Shown: positions 46,208-58,077 of the stretch, piece after piece
How the letters are laid out: every line of letters begins with the position of its first letter
Position numbering within the stretch: position 1 is the first letter of the stretch
Origin: Gentiana macrophylla
Taxonomy: Eukaryota; Streptophyta; Magnoliopsida; Gentianales; Gentianaceae
Reading direction: 5' to 3'
Length of the DNA: 64,000 bases
Assembly (NCBI GenBank): GCA_026214975.1
Contig: CM047805.1
Coordinates: 5,456,001-5,520,000 of the forward strand
The notes under the pieces: generated by a model
What the model was told of the DNA's origin: nothing
The model's database searches: none
The model's input: only the letters and a program-made list of their open reading frames with translations
Translations under genes and position numbers: made by a program

Positions 46208-46470
46208 TGTCGAATAAATTGAACCTTCGTTTTATCATTGAAAACAAATTTGACGAATCAAACTTTCTCGACTGGGAAAGAAATCTCAAAATCGTTTTGA
46301 GACATGAAGGCATTGGCTATGTCTTGGACACACACTTAACCAAGGATCCCGAAGATGCTACGAATGAAATTATGAACACTCTGAACATGACAAATGTATT
46401 TAATTACACTATCACAAATAGAAATCACCCAAGACCACAGGAAAATCATAATATTAGTAATCCAAAATGA
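46208..46470 (+). pseudogene. Copia gag N-terminus, truncated
   Basis: MSNKLNLRFIIENKF, then SNFLDWERNLKIVLRHEGIG and YVLDT match the start of Copia gag proteins (LDGSNFLDWERNLKIVLR in related elements). The similarity stops after about 70 residues at MNTLN and is followed by unrelated sequence to the stop. The downstream gag, pol and 3' LTR are missing. Confidence 0.78.
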
Positions 46471-48464
46471 TTTACAAACCAACACTAATAACCCAATTTT
46501 TATTATGAGAAGTACGTACTGAACAATTTTATTGTATGTCATTGAGGACAAATCTAACATTAGGGTGGTCAAAATAAACTTTATCCTTATTGGAAATGCA
46601 TATCTAAAATGGTTTAATTTTATTTTAAGAGCATTCGCATAAGCGACTGATTCGCTAAAATGCTCATAAATCAACCCATCAGTTGATAAATGTGATTCCG
46701 TAGTGAGTGGTGGAGTACCTATACGAATTACAAGATCCTAACCAATGCATTCCAAAATCAATCATATGAGTTGCCTTAGACAAAATCAACCAATTTTAAT
46801 TCTTTTAAAAATAAATTCACGGCCTTCCTGTGGGTAATGCTGTAATCACTTCATAGAACCTACTATCATAAATAATAAGACTGGAGAATTAACTGTATAG
46901 AGTGAGACCATCTGTACCTGTGGGCATAAGATAAATCTCCTCATCTTTATGCTAATTTCCATCTTATTTCAATTAGTCTCATAAAGATAATTGCTTCCCT
47001 ATGGGGCCGAGCATTATCTAAATGAACTAATTGGTCTGAAATGTATGAGTCACTCATGTAATCACTAACATTATGTGATTAATGGTTGCATTACTTCTCA
47101 TGCATTTCGGATGATGTAGCTACTCCAAGAGATGCAAGAGAAATAATATTTTAATGTGACACATACGGTTTGATTATATAGTCTCCATTTAATACAAACA
47201 ATCAAATAATGTATATTAATTACGATATGGAAAAACTACAACCTTAATGATCAAACTAGTTAATTATTAGGTTCCACCAAATGCACAAACAAGATATGGT
47301 TCACTAATATATGTCAATCATCCCTTTAGTTGTAGCTAAAATATGCATTAAATTGATCACCAAACATGATGCAATCAATTTCGTCAATTTAATCACCAAC
47401 AATATGTGATCAAGTCTTTTGTCAATCATTGAGCTGCTATGGCTATACTCAAAATCGACCGTATGACATGGCATATATTAGAAGTTACTAAATAAGGGTA
47501 AATGCAAATGTATTTCTTATGTCGACACACCATTTAATTGAACCATTTGTCAATTCAACTGAATATCGATGAATTTTCAATCACTTCACATAATGTGATC
47601 AAAACTTGTATGCATCATCATGTCAGGCTGCTGTGGCTACACCCAACATTTGACATTATTGACATTCAAAATATTGACAACTTTACATAAGTCAACTAAA
47701 TCTTATGTTGACATAAACATGTGCAATTTAATATATGAATATGGTTCAAACATACATGTCTATCGCCCTCCACAATATTTACAACATAAATATGTCATGA
47801 TCTAATTACTAAACATAATGTGACTAGTTATATATCAACAATTTGAGATGGTGTGGTTAAACCATAATAAACTTGACTTAGCTATATGACATATTCCTTA
47901 ACATTGCAAATAAATAATAATTAAATCAAGACAAATATTTTATGACATGTTTAAGACTATAGGTGAACCAAATCTTTTCGATTTTGTCACTTTACTCCTA
48001 TGTCACTAATCCTTTTATATGTCACAACATAATCGCCAATATGAATGATTAATCACATCATATATGACAGTTGTCACTCCGATGAATGTTCACAAACATA
48101 AATTTACGACATTCCAAAACACATATATATATAGGAGAAATAAATAATCATATTTAATCACTTAATTATGTACATGTGGCTAAATCTTAATGTATCACTA
48201 CATATCACCACTGAATGTGATAAGTCATTATATATGTGGACATGAAAAGGTTGATTAATATAATTTTCTATCAAAAATTATGTACAGGTACATAAAACAA
48301 GTAGCGACTTACGCTGCTAATTACAAACTGAAAGATTATTTACAATATACAATCAAACAATAGGGCTCACATATACTTCAACTTCTTTTTGTTCAAAAAC
48401 TATATGCAAATAGTTGTTTTTCCATATCATGCCATATCATTGAGTGACTTAGTCCTTATGTGAT
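46471..48464. other. AT-rich non-coding region
   Basis: About 2 kb with no supported gene. Phrases like ATATGTGATCAA and AATGTGATTAAT recur loosely. It may be an LTR or satellite-like remnant with no boundaries that I can define. Confidence 0.35.
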
Positions 48465-49895
48465 TGTTGTGTGATTTTCACTTTAATCACTAAATCCTAC
48501 CGCAAGTGCACGGCTTATCGAGTAGTACTTAGGATGTCGATCCCACAGGGACTTGGGACAATCACCGAATAGTTATCAATTTATATTAGCTAAACTAATC
48601 AAATTTTGGTGTTTTAAGATATAAGATAACTAAAAACTAAGGTCCTATTTAAATCTCAACACAAGTCCAAGAAAATGCTAGAAATCAAGTTGGAAGAACT
48701 TCTAGGACGTCGAATTACCACGGTAACAAATATATGACTTTTACAACGACCTTTCCATTTACTATGAATTTTTACTTATGTTGACGAATAATCAAAAGTG
48801 ACTAACAATATTCTTTCAAACTACTATTAATCGTGCCTAAATTAATATTAAATCCGATTTCTCGCTCATTAACTTAATCTAGACCCATTAAAACATCATT
48901 ATTCATATTGCCACAAGAAATTTCAATTAACTTTCACTCTCATGAATTTTCTTGATTGAAATTAGGGTTCTAACCTATCAACTAAACTTCACCTTTCAGT
49001 ACATCACCTAATTGATAATAAATTCTTCATATAAACCTATGGAAATTCATCTTACGATCCATCAATTCATAAATTCATACGAAATAGCACACCAAAATCA
49101 ATACAAAAGCATATCAATTCATAATAATAGGAAAGATCAAATCTTTAACTCATATATTCATTTACCGGCTCTCTCTAATCCTAGAAAATTAAATCTACTC
49201 GCGCATAATCAAAGAGATCACAAAAATCATGGATTTAGGCATTGTGAAACGTAAAGATAAAATAAAAGGAAGAAAATTAAGAGAAAGGAAATAGAATTGT
49301 CTCACAAATATCATAAAACCAAGAAATTCACGATCCGTTCTTCGTTTTTGAGCCCTAAGCAAAAATCTTGTTCTTCAAAAGTTGAGGGAAAATAATAGAT
49401 GGGATTGGGAGTGCAAATCACACAACAAGTTTGAATATGGCGTCTATGATCATTTTTCCAATTTAAGGGAATTATTTTAGGATAAATAGGAATTTTCCTT
49501 AATTTAAATTGTGTAATTTATCTCATAAAATAAAATTCCCTAAAAATATGCATGTAAATCCATCCAAATTTGCGCCATCAACATGAAAATCACGTTGGAA
49601 GTTGTGTCAACCAATCAGAACATTTCGTTGGCCTGTAGAAAATCTGGATAGTTTCTGCATTTTTTTCACACCCTATTCCATTCTTCCACACCTGGGTGTG
49701 ATTCTTCTTGCCTTCATGATTTTGACTTCTTTTTAGCTCGTTTTCATTGCCTTTTATGCTCGGATTCATCATATCTGCAAAATATCAAAGCCACAGCAGT
49801 AATCTAGTCCAAAAAGGCAATTTATCATACGAAAATCACAAAATAGGCATTAAAACAGACCAAAATGATCAAAGAATAACCACATATGATGGACT
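48465..49895 (-). repeat. Tat-like Gypsy repeat, copy A (1.43 kb)
   Basis: It begins TGTTGTGTGATTTTCACTTT, exactly as copies B (58078) and C (60930). It is collinear with them through GTCGATCCCACAGGGACTTGG and the region near 49750-49830, then ends. The CCCACAGGGA phrase is typical of the non-coding end of plant Tat/Ogre elements, here read on the minus strand. This copy lacks the right-hand half present in B and C. Confidence 0.65.
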
Positions 49896-50740
49896 TATCA
49901 GTGATCAATACGCACCGATACCTACACTATACCATATGTTACTACTAGACAGAGAAATCAAGTTGGCAGAATCACTAGATTACAATGCCTATATGATTAA
50001 TAAATGTAATAATCAATCTTGTATATAGTAAGCAAATAGGATTTCTATTAATAAACCGTGACATTTTTTACCTTTACCCAAGCTGCGCTACATCCCTTTC
50101 AATTGATCTATAGTGGTCATCCGCCCTCTGACGAGTGACGTACGCACCTCTGTTCTCGTGAGCTAGGTTTCAAAAAATAGATAAGGTAGGTGGATCAGTT
50201 TGGTCTCAGAGGCCGCCGAGTAGTCGTAGGTAAGTAGCAGCTATAATATACCATCATTAAAATTTAATGATCTAAAAAGGATTTCTATTAATCAATAATA
50301 AAATTGATTGCACTAATCAATCAAGCAATCATTAGAAACCGGGGATGGCACAAGCAAGGCCGATAGTCCTCCGAGGAATATAATTTTTTATTTTTATTTT
50401 TTAATAACGATATGTCCCCAAAAAAAAAAAGGAGAAAAAAAAAAATTTCCAGCCACAGAAGCATATTATACTAAAACACAATGTGGTTGTGTTTAATCAT
50501 GCAACAATTAAATATTGCAATCAGTAGGAAAAATAATTAAAATACCATTGTTCACTTTTCGATAATTATTGCTTGATTGGGAGATCATGTTAATGGTCAA
50601 GTATCAATTCCAAAATAAAAAATAAAAAAATTGAAATCCATAAAACTTATAGTGAGGCAATAATAACGAAACTGAAATTCATTATCGGTTTCAGAAACAA
50701 GAAGAATAATTCAACGATAGTTCCACGCTTAATCGAATAA
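49896..50740. other. Non-coding region, no gene seen
   Basis: Nothing recognisable as a gene. A short phrase, AGGATTTCTATTAATAA/ATCAA, is repeated near 50036 and 50277. Confidence 0.35.
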
Positions 50741-51130
50741 CATGGATTATAGGTGGCTTTGATACCACATGAAAGAAAACAATATATTGATTCACGATTA
50801 AGCGGGCGTAAGAAATCAACATGACCGTTCCTATATCCATTGTTATCCGACTCCATTAGTCATCTCGGTCTAAGCCCCGAATAAGAGAGAAAGCCGAATC
50901 CATACACACAACGGATCTAAGCCCCGAATAAGAGGAGAGAACCGAATCCATACGCACAATGGTGGTGGCATATGGTGTTTTAGGTCTTCTAGTCTATCTT
51001 GCCTATTTCTCGTATAATCACCAACCGATGGTACACATGCATCAATATATAAAGCAAGACTAGGGACCTAAAGCATTATGAAATATATTCCGCAATGAAA
51101 ATCCTAACCATCATAGGATTAATTTCCCAT
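50741..51130 (-). mobile_element. Probable minus-strand Copia LTR and primer-binding site
   Basis: The complement of 50750-50772 reads TGTGGTATCAAAGCCACC, a variant tRNA-iMet primer-binding site. To its right, TGAAAGAAAACAATATATTG is a usual Copia LTR border. Inside, CTAAGCCCCGAATAAGAG is duplicated (50870 and 50918). The right border is a guess. Confidence 0.5.
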
Positions 51131-51404
51131 AAAACCCTTAATTAGTTAAATAATAAACCAATAATATATTTACTAACATAATATTTAAATAACTTGAGGG
51201 CAACATATAATTATCTTTAACTAAATGATAATTCTTACATGTACGCATTACAGATACAAGTAAGCAGCTGAAAAAAAGAATATTCTTGATAAGATGACGG
51301 TAAGGCTGCACAGAATACATTCACATCTAGTTTGCAAGGATTTTGGAAAATCAGGCTTTGTCCCCCCCTCCGGGAATCAAAGTTGCAAAAGAGACCACAT
51401 TCGG

Positions 51405-52110
51405 TTTTAGGTATAACACCGATAATATTGTCATTAATACACACATAACGACAATATAATTGTCGTAAAACCACCCATTTAGAGAACTGCTCATTATTGG
51501 CGTAACGAGGTAAGTTTAACGCCAATAATATTGCCGTTAAATATTTAACGACAATATTATTGGCGTTAAACTTACCTCGTTACGCCAATAATGAGCTTTT
51601 TGATGTTATTATTGTCGTTCCCTCTTCTTCTTCCCCAAATTATCAATTTTCTGCAAAAATCCCCAAAAATTCTCAGAAAACGATCTGTGCCTGCAGTGGA
51701 TTCTGAAGCTCCTTTGGAACAAATGTATCAAATTCCACAACGGGAGATAGCCCCAGAGGTTAATGTTAATTTCTATCTCTCATTTTTTTCGAATAAGAAG
51801 TTAAATCTTTGATTATTTGATTGTATTTTTGTTGTGCAATTTGTAAGAATACTTGTTGTTGTTTAGCAAGATTTTGCAAAAGGAGGGGTAGATTAGTTAG
51901 GGTTAGGGGTTGTTTTTGAATTTCCTGAAGAACAAGATGATAGATAGGCTTTGAATGGTGATTTTACACCAATATGTGGATCATTTTACGCCAATATTCG
52001 AAGTTATTGGCGTTAAATATGTGTTTAACGAAAATACTATTGTCGTTAAGTGTATGTTAACGCCAATAAAATTGTCGTTGAGTATTGTTTAACGCCAATA
52101 ATATTGTTGT
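51405..52110. mobile_element. Subterminal-type repeat array of a DNA transposon
   Basis: The motif TTAACGCCAATAATATTGTCG and its inverse recur at least ten times in two clusters (51405-51600 and 51960-52110), resembling the subterminal arrays of CACTA elements. No CACTA terminus was found next to it. The short frame between the clusters (51591-51812) is not recognised. Its GAG/GTTAATG end could be a splice donor. Confidence 0.5.
51489..51596. repeat. Near-perfect 108-bp palindrome
   Basis: Two 54-bp arms meet with no spacer at 51542/51543, and 53 of 54 positions pair. The outer part is GCTCATTATTGGCGTAACG and the centre GTTAAATATTTAAC. Confidence 0.92.
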
Positions 52111-52940
52111 TACGTTTATTATTTAAATTTTTTAGTGTTTAATATATATAATTCAATAAACATAGTTTGAATGTATATAATAATTTTATAGCCTTATTGT
52201 AATGGTGTGAACATAATTTGACATACTATAATTTTGAATGAATATTTAATAGCCCTATATATAATATAATTGCCTTAGTATAGTATAATGTAATCTAATA
52301 TTTAATAGCCCTGTATAATATAATTGCCTTAGTATATTCATATTCTCGATATCACTGACAATATATGTAACGAAAACGATGATGATGAATAACACATAAC
52401 AATAACACAAATAAGAACGAACAACGACAATAACATCGACAAATTCCGTCGCGCTTTACGGTGAAAGCCTCCACCCAAAGCGAGGTTCTTGTAGGTCTAG
52501 GTTGTTTCGATTCCACTCCTTCCTTCTCACCGATTATGGCCTTCCTCATGCCTCGCAAGAAATGAGGTCCTATAGAGACAGCTCGTAGAGGATTTGTAGG
52601 TTCTCTTGTTCATCTCTCCACAAAAGACTTGGTAAAGCCTCACCGGAAGTGAGGCATCATGGAGATTAGGTATTTCGATCTTTGTTTTGCCGGATTCGTC
52701 CGGCATCTCCATCACTCCTCCCGTGGTTTACTAACAAACAACGCAACTAAATGACACATAACTTAACATACAAAACCTCACCGTTACTTAGAAATAATCG
52801 ACTGTAAATACTAATGTTAACAACCAACAATGCAACTAAATCACAAAAATAACCAAACAAACCAAACTTGAAATCGTAACAAGTTATATGAAAATAGAGA
52901 CGACACGAATTTTACGTTTATGAACTTATATGCATATTTC
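52111..52940. other. Non-coding region between subterminal array and microsatellites
   Basis: The minus-strand frames at 52352-52715 contain no recognised domain. The two frames overlap around 52540. A broken small exon cannot be excluded. Confidence 0.3.
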
Positions 52941-52950
52941 CATGTATGTA

Positions 52951-52955
<5 letters not shown>

Positions 52956-53010
<55 letters not shown>
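52956..53010. repeat. (TG)n(TA)n microsatellite
   Basis: Short TG repeat followed by about 25 TA units. Confidence 0.95.
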
Positions 53011-53014
<4 letters not shown>

Positions 53015-53102
53015 ATATGTATTTCCATATACTGTGTAGCCGTGTATGATATTCATGAAGAAAAAATTTACACACATATATTTGTTGATTACGACTTATT
53101 AT

Positions 53103-53225
53103 AAATATACGTGAAAGTTGTAATGTATATATATATGTACGTATACATATGTCATGTGTATATATATACACACATGACATATGTATACGTACATATATAT
53201 ACATTACAACTTTCACGTATATTAT
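53103..53225. repeat. Long AT-rich palindrome, about 120 bp
   Basis: ATATACGTGAAAGTTGTAAT on the left reappears inverted as ATTACAACTTTCACGTATAT on the right. The arms differ mainly by one TA unit and meet in a TA-rich centre near 53163. Confidence 0.88.
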
Positions 53226-53259
53226 ATTTATATACATAGTTTGATTTCAAATCTATATG

Positions 53260-53342
53260 CACACACACACACACATCTATATATATATGCACACACACAT
53301 CTATACGCACACACACACACACATCTATATATATGCACACAC

Positions 53343-53405
<63 letters not shown>
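53260..53405. repeat. (CA)n and (TA)n microsatellites
   Basis: Interrupted CA repeats (53260-53342) followed by a TA run of about 28 units (53350-53405). Open frames across this stretch are repeat artefacts. Confidence 0.95.
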
Positions 53406-53408
<3 letters not shown>

Positions 53409-53459
53409 TGTGTGTGTGTTATATGATGTAATACTTATGCATGGTCGTTATATTGTGAT

Positions 53460-54146
53460 ATGCAGCTCGTAGGCACCCCCGGAGCGTATATAATTGATCC
53501 ATGGAGTCATTTCAAGGGAGTTTGGAATTTTAATGGGGAATCCGCTAAGTTGACAAGTGTTTTAACAAATTTAAAAAAGTTGAGCGTTGGTGATGTAGAT
53601 TTTGAAGACAGGTTCAGAAAGTCCATATTTAGGCGATTTATAGAGGCGAATGAAAAAGATGAAAAGTGGAAGTTCTGTGGCATGATTTTCAGATATCTTG
53701 GATTCAACATGATATACCCTGACATGCCTGATGAGCTACATTTTAGGTTTGGTAACCTGGGGACAACATGCGTGTTCGGCAAGAGAGAGTTCGCCATAAT
53801 ATCTGGCTTACGGTTTGGCCATCTTGATCCGACTTTGGGTACGGCTACTTCTACGTGCTTTGGCCCCGGATGGTACTTGGAACAATATAAAAAACAATCT
53901 ATTACCATAATTTTTTTGGAGAGGGCATTTGAGCATCCTGTTCGAGACGGTGCTTATACCGATGAGATTGTATACCGGTTAGCCTTGGTGTATTTTATTT
54001 ATGGATATCTATTAGGGTGGAATGACAGTCTTGGAATCCCGAAAGAAATATTCTTCGTCGTTGAAGATTTGAATATTGTAAATGAGTTTCCATGGGGAGA
54101 GTACATATGGAGAATTACTTATCACGGCTATCGCAAGACATTTTAA
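53460..54146 (+). pseudogene. DUF1985 protein gene fragment of a transposon
   Basis: The 228-residue frame contains FRRFIEANEKDEKWKFCGMI, CVFGKREFAIISGLRFG and YRLALVYFIYGYLLG, which is DUF1985, a plant domain usually fused to a Ulp1-like C48 cysteine protease and carried by MULE (and some CACTA) transposons. The first codons follow a pyrimidine-poor CAG at 53462-53464 that could be a splice acceptor, so the protein probably began in an upstream exon. It stops soon after WGEYIWRITYHGY at the end of the domain. No Ulp1 His/Asp/Cys domain follows before the oppositely oriented transposase. I read it as a truncated or decayed gene. Confidence 0.72.
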
Positions 54147-54734
54147 CATACTAGAGTATGACACGGATGACATTTCTTCGGAAACCTCCCCTGTCATCTA
54201 TAGTGACCACCCTTGGTTTGTTTAAGTATTTTGTTCTATTATTTCTTGTTTTTTCTCTCTTTCTACTCGCAATTGTAATGGATGTTCTTCGACGATACAT
54301 GACCACCCCTGATAATTGTACTGTTTTGTGTTCTTGTGCTACCTAAATTTGAAGGAAAATGTCTCCATCGCCGTGTATTTTCTGTACTAACATGGCATTG
54401 TCATTTTAAAAAGGTTACATAGCTAGTTATGTGAGAAGTTTTTTTTTTACAACTTTTCATTTTTGGGGAGAGGAATCAATTTCTTTACGTGAATTAATTG
54501 GGGTCTGGAATGGGAGTATTGGGGGGGAGTGGGGAGGGGGGTTGGGCATATAGAAAGCTACAACACCATGTGGATATAGTATATTCTAAATAGCCATGCA
54601 AGCATTCAAAAAGTTGAGCGAAACATAAACGATATTACAGAACATTGTTATCGAAAAGACAAAGCAAAACTCGTCAGTCTTTTCATACATCAAATTAACA
54701 ATCTAAATTATACTATACATTGAGTGGGCCAGCT
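54147..54734. other. Spacer between convergent DUF1985 and transposase reading frames
   Basis: No domain is recognised. A G-rich tract lies at 54520-54545. Confidence 0.4.
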
Positions 54735-56410
54735 AAATGAAGTGCTGTAGGACATTTGTCTTTTCTATGTCTAGGGAGACCGCAAGTTGAATATTTTTTG
54801 ATACGCCGGCCTACCGAAAGTATCCTCCTAATCCTGGCGGCTTTACGTTCTCCGTTTGAAGTATCCTCTTCGTTCTACGTCGGCCTCGTTTTCGTCCATG
54901 CCGTATCCGGTCTCCCGTCACATTATCCCTCTCAATAGTTGGAATAATAACGTCTGTTCGAACATTATATGGGAGTTTCCAATGTTTTTCAACAGGAACA
55001 GGAAACACGCGGCCTTCATAAATACGTTTGAAGCACACCGCTTTGAAATAAGGATGACAACCGTCATAAATGTTCAAACGACATTCTGCGACAGCTGCAG
55101 CGGCATGTACACATAGTAGCCTATGTGCTTGCCACTCTCCACAATAGCACTTCTGGTTGTAGAGATTAACTCTGCTGCTGCTATCAAGGTTCGACACCTG
55201 AAACTCAACGGCGTTGATAGGATAGAGGGTGAAGTTTATTCTACGATGAACCGTATCCATCACCTTCGTTTCAACTTCTGGTGCTAATACACTACTACAG
55301 CCGTATGCTAACTCTCTCCGCTTATGATACCAATGTTGTAACGTCTTCCTAATGAATTCAAGCATATTCCTTATATTCATGTTCCGTGCCTCGGGAAGTA
55401 CTGTGTTGAAGCTCTCAGCATAGTTGCTTGTCATGATAGCGTATCGTGTTCCAGGAAAATGTGCCATTGCCCAGTATTTCACTCCGACATTCTCCAAATA
55501 AGTATGAACCTCCGCATCTTTATGCTTAATCTCTTCAAACAATATTTCAAATTCCCGTTCTGAACAAGTGTAAGCTGCTTTCTTCAATTTTATTGGACAA
55601 TATCTTTTCTTACCGTAAGTGTCATTGACGTTCATGTCAAGGTGGTGGTAGCAATATCCATGGTAAGCATCTGGAAACACTCTTTCAAGGGAAGACTTGA
55701 TTGCCTGATTTCTATCTAAGACAAATGACAAATCTCTCAGATCCCCACGTTCTCCGATTTCCTTCATCAAGTGGTTAAAGAAATACGTCCACGAATCATT
55801 AGTCTCACCGTCGGCTACGCAAACGGCCAATGGAAACAAGTGATCACCCGCATCTACTCCGACAGCAACTAATAAAGTCCCTCCATACTTATTCTTCAAA
55901 TGAGTACCATCTACGCATAGTATAGGACGACAAAACTTGAATCCAACAATACTAGGCCCCAACGACATAAAACAATACTTGAACCTACCCATGCTATCCC
56001 TTTCTATAATCGTCAATGTATCGGCATTTGCTGCTTTAAGCATGTGAAAGTAAGCCGACCATCTTAGTATAAGACGTGCGGAGTTCCACCAATCAGACGT
56101 AAAGACTCTTGTATACATCTATAAGCTTGGTCATAACTAAGGGATAAGCCGAATCCTTTATTCACCGCAACTTGGATATTCTTTGCTTTAAATTTTCCCT
56201 TAAGTTCAATAATGTCGTTCCTTACCAAATGGCCTATAGAAGATGGGGTGGCTTGAGCATGCTGATTAGTTATGCTTTCCAGTCCACATGTATGTTTTGC
56301 CTCATACTCAGTTATCTTGAAATAGTGGACATCGTCACCCTCAGCCTTCCTACAATTCAACTTCCAATCACATTTATTCGATCGCTTACATTTCAAATAC
56401 AGTGTATCCT
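54735..56410 (-). pseudogene. MuDR/MULE transposase, catalytic and SWIM parts, frameshifted
   Basis: The main frame (56118-54811, 435 residues) holds the MULE domain: CVDGTHLK (Asp70), FVLDRNQAI (Asp135), the CYHHL motif (156-160) and TSNYAESFN (Glu235), so the DDE set is present. The SWIM zinc finger CYC...LLCVH is at 324-338 and a basic RHGRKRGRRRTKR tail follows at 406-418. Past 54811 a different frame reads STCGLPRHRKDKCP, an incomplete zinc knuckle. Upstream, 56396-56064 codes the Cys/His region LKCKRSNKCDWKL and KHTCGL, then NKGFGLSLSYDQAYR. The pieces are separated by small frameshifts at about 56075-56100 and 56410, so the gene is inactive although well preserved. Confidence 0.88.
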
Positions 56411-56412
56411 TA

Positions 56413-56949
56413 TCAGACCTTTTTCAGTTTGAACTGATACCTATTCTTCATTGCGTGATATCGTAATATGTCATGCATCCCATCTTTATTTTTGAACAAC
56501 CTTCCAACATACAAACCATCTTCGTCTTCAATGGTAATCGTCCCTGTGCTAGGGCACAATAGTATTTCAATTGTCGGAAGACTGTCTCCAAAATCACCTA
56601 AATCACTCCATCCGTCACGACTGCTACTGCCATATGTGTGTCGGGACTCAACATGGTGTGCAACACTGTGGTTTAAAAATGAACCGCCTAGGCCAAAACT
56701 GGGTTGAACTAGAATGGTCGGAATAGCACAATTCGTTGTAGGTGGAGCGTTATGACTCGTATTCAGAATTTGAGGTCCACCACGTAATCGACGACTTGTA
56801 TTCAAAACTGGCATAGTCGGAGCTGTTGTAGCGTCATTATAAGGTTGACTGGAGCTACCAAACAGTAGTTCAGTGAATGATGTATTTGGTACCTCACTGA
56901 GTATATGATCAGACGAGTATGGTGTATCAGAAAGCCCGTAATCTGGCAT
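56413..56949 (-). pseudogene. MULE transposase, linker and N-terminal DNA-binding region
   Basis: This Ser/Thr/Asn-rich segment ends with LYVGRLFKNKDGMHDILRYH and AMKNRYQFKLKK, the start of the MuDR-type N-terminal domain (usually F..G..F..K......RYA...NR.F...KS). One extra base at the boundary with 56410 breaks the frame to the transposase body. Its frame also opens before the first Met. Confidence 0.78.
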
Positions 56950-57174
56950 ATGATCCGATCGTTCTCTTCTATTTTCAAGAGGATAAATATAAGGAACCGT
57001 TGCTGAGAAAATCTCTGGTTGAGCACAACAAACAAGAGTAGCTGCTGATTTACCTTATGGCTGGATAGATAAATGTTTAGATTTTTGTGAGTTTTTTTTT
57101 AACAGGGGTTAATGAGTATAAAAGAATTATTACGCGTAATCCTGTTTTTTTAGAACGGGTTGAGGGTGTAGGTA

Positions 57175-57699
57175 TTATTGGTGGAAAAGAAGCACTAAAT
57201 TGGGGTTGATCGGGACCAATGTTACGAGCTTCCGGAATCCAATGGGATCGTTACTGGGAAAACCTTCACCGCAGTTTTCTTCATTTAAATCAATCGTGCA
57301 CTCATTTAAATCAATCATGGTCTCATTCATATCTTTCGGAGGATCATAACTAACCATTTTTTTGGCAACAACACATAGTTTCACGGGAATATTTGCTAAT
57401 TTTTCACAAATGTAACCGTACCATGAGTCATCGTCTGAAATCTCAACAGGAGACGTTTGGTGTGTTCCACCGGTCGTGTACAAGGCTTTAATGTTCAACT
57501 TATACCCAAGAGGATCAATGCCGGCTCTCTTGTAAATTTTCTCCGTCATTTCGTCAAAGGAAATATTCCTATTCACGCAAGTGATATAAGCGGTTCCGTT
57601 CGAAAAAGACCATTCTTTACCGGATTTGTGATTCCACTTCCCATTCAAAGTAAATGAAATACCCAACATGTTGTCACCTGAGAAAAAATCAATAACCAC
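57175..57699 (-). pseudogene. N-terminal exon of the MULE transposase gene
   Basis: The frame has MLGISFTLNGKWNHKSG, YITCVNRNISFDEMTEKIYK, RAGIDPLGYKLNIKALYTTG and EISDDDSWYGYICEKL. This is the N-terminal part common in plant MULE proteins, with a PB1-like fold by inference. An ACAACATG border near 57670 may be a splice acceptor or the true start. The tail repeats IDLNE twice (from the duplication TCATTTAAATCAATC at 57282-57315). Confidence 0.7.
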
Positions 57700-57724
57700 T
57701 CGTCAGTATCCACAAGTAATTTGA

Positions 57725-58077
57725 AACTTTGAAATAGGTCCGTGTAAGCATATGTGTGTATATATATATTTATAAAAGTGTGTGTATGTATAGGTGTGTG
57801 TGTATATCTATATATAGGGAAATTGTACACACACATACATATAAATATAATGACAACTTCTACGTATATAATCATGTATATATATATATATATACTGTTA
57901 CAATTTTGGACAGTATGAAAATGAATTCGACACGAGTACGATATCCAATGTACATATATACATGACACAAACAATATCTGTTTGTCACTGCATATATTTT
58001 TATACATACCATACACAAACATACACACACGATATCCGAACCTTTATGATATTCATTTATGAAAGTGTGTGTGTGTG
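57725..58077. repeat. Dinucleotide-rich region
   Basis: TG, TA and CA tracts alternate. The phrase ATAATGACAACTTCTACGTATATAAT at 57848-57873 resembles part of the palindrome at 53103-53225, and TATGAAAATGA followed by CGACACGA at 57913-57936 resembles 52888-52912. The transposase block may thus be bounded by related flanks. Confidence 0.6.

Noticed and set aside
52841..53472. Several open frames of Tyr/Ile/His/Thr repeats
   Set aside because: They are translations of TA and CA microsatellites and have no protein character.
53507..53908. 133-codon minus-strand frame
   Set aside because: It lies inside the DUF1985 coding frame on the plus strand, which has a recognised domain.
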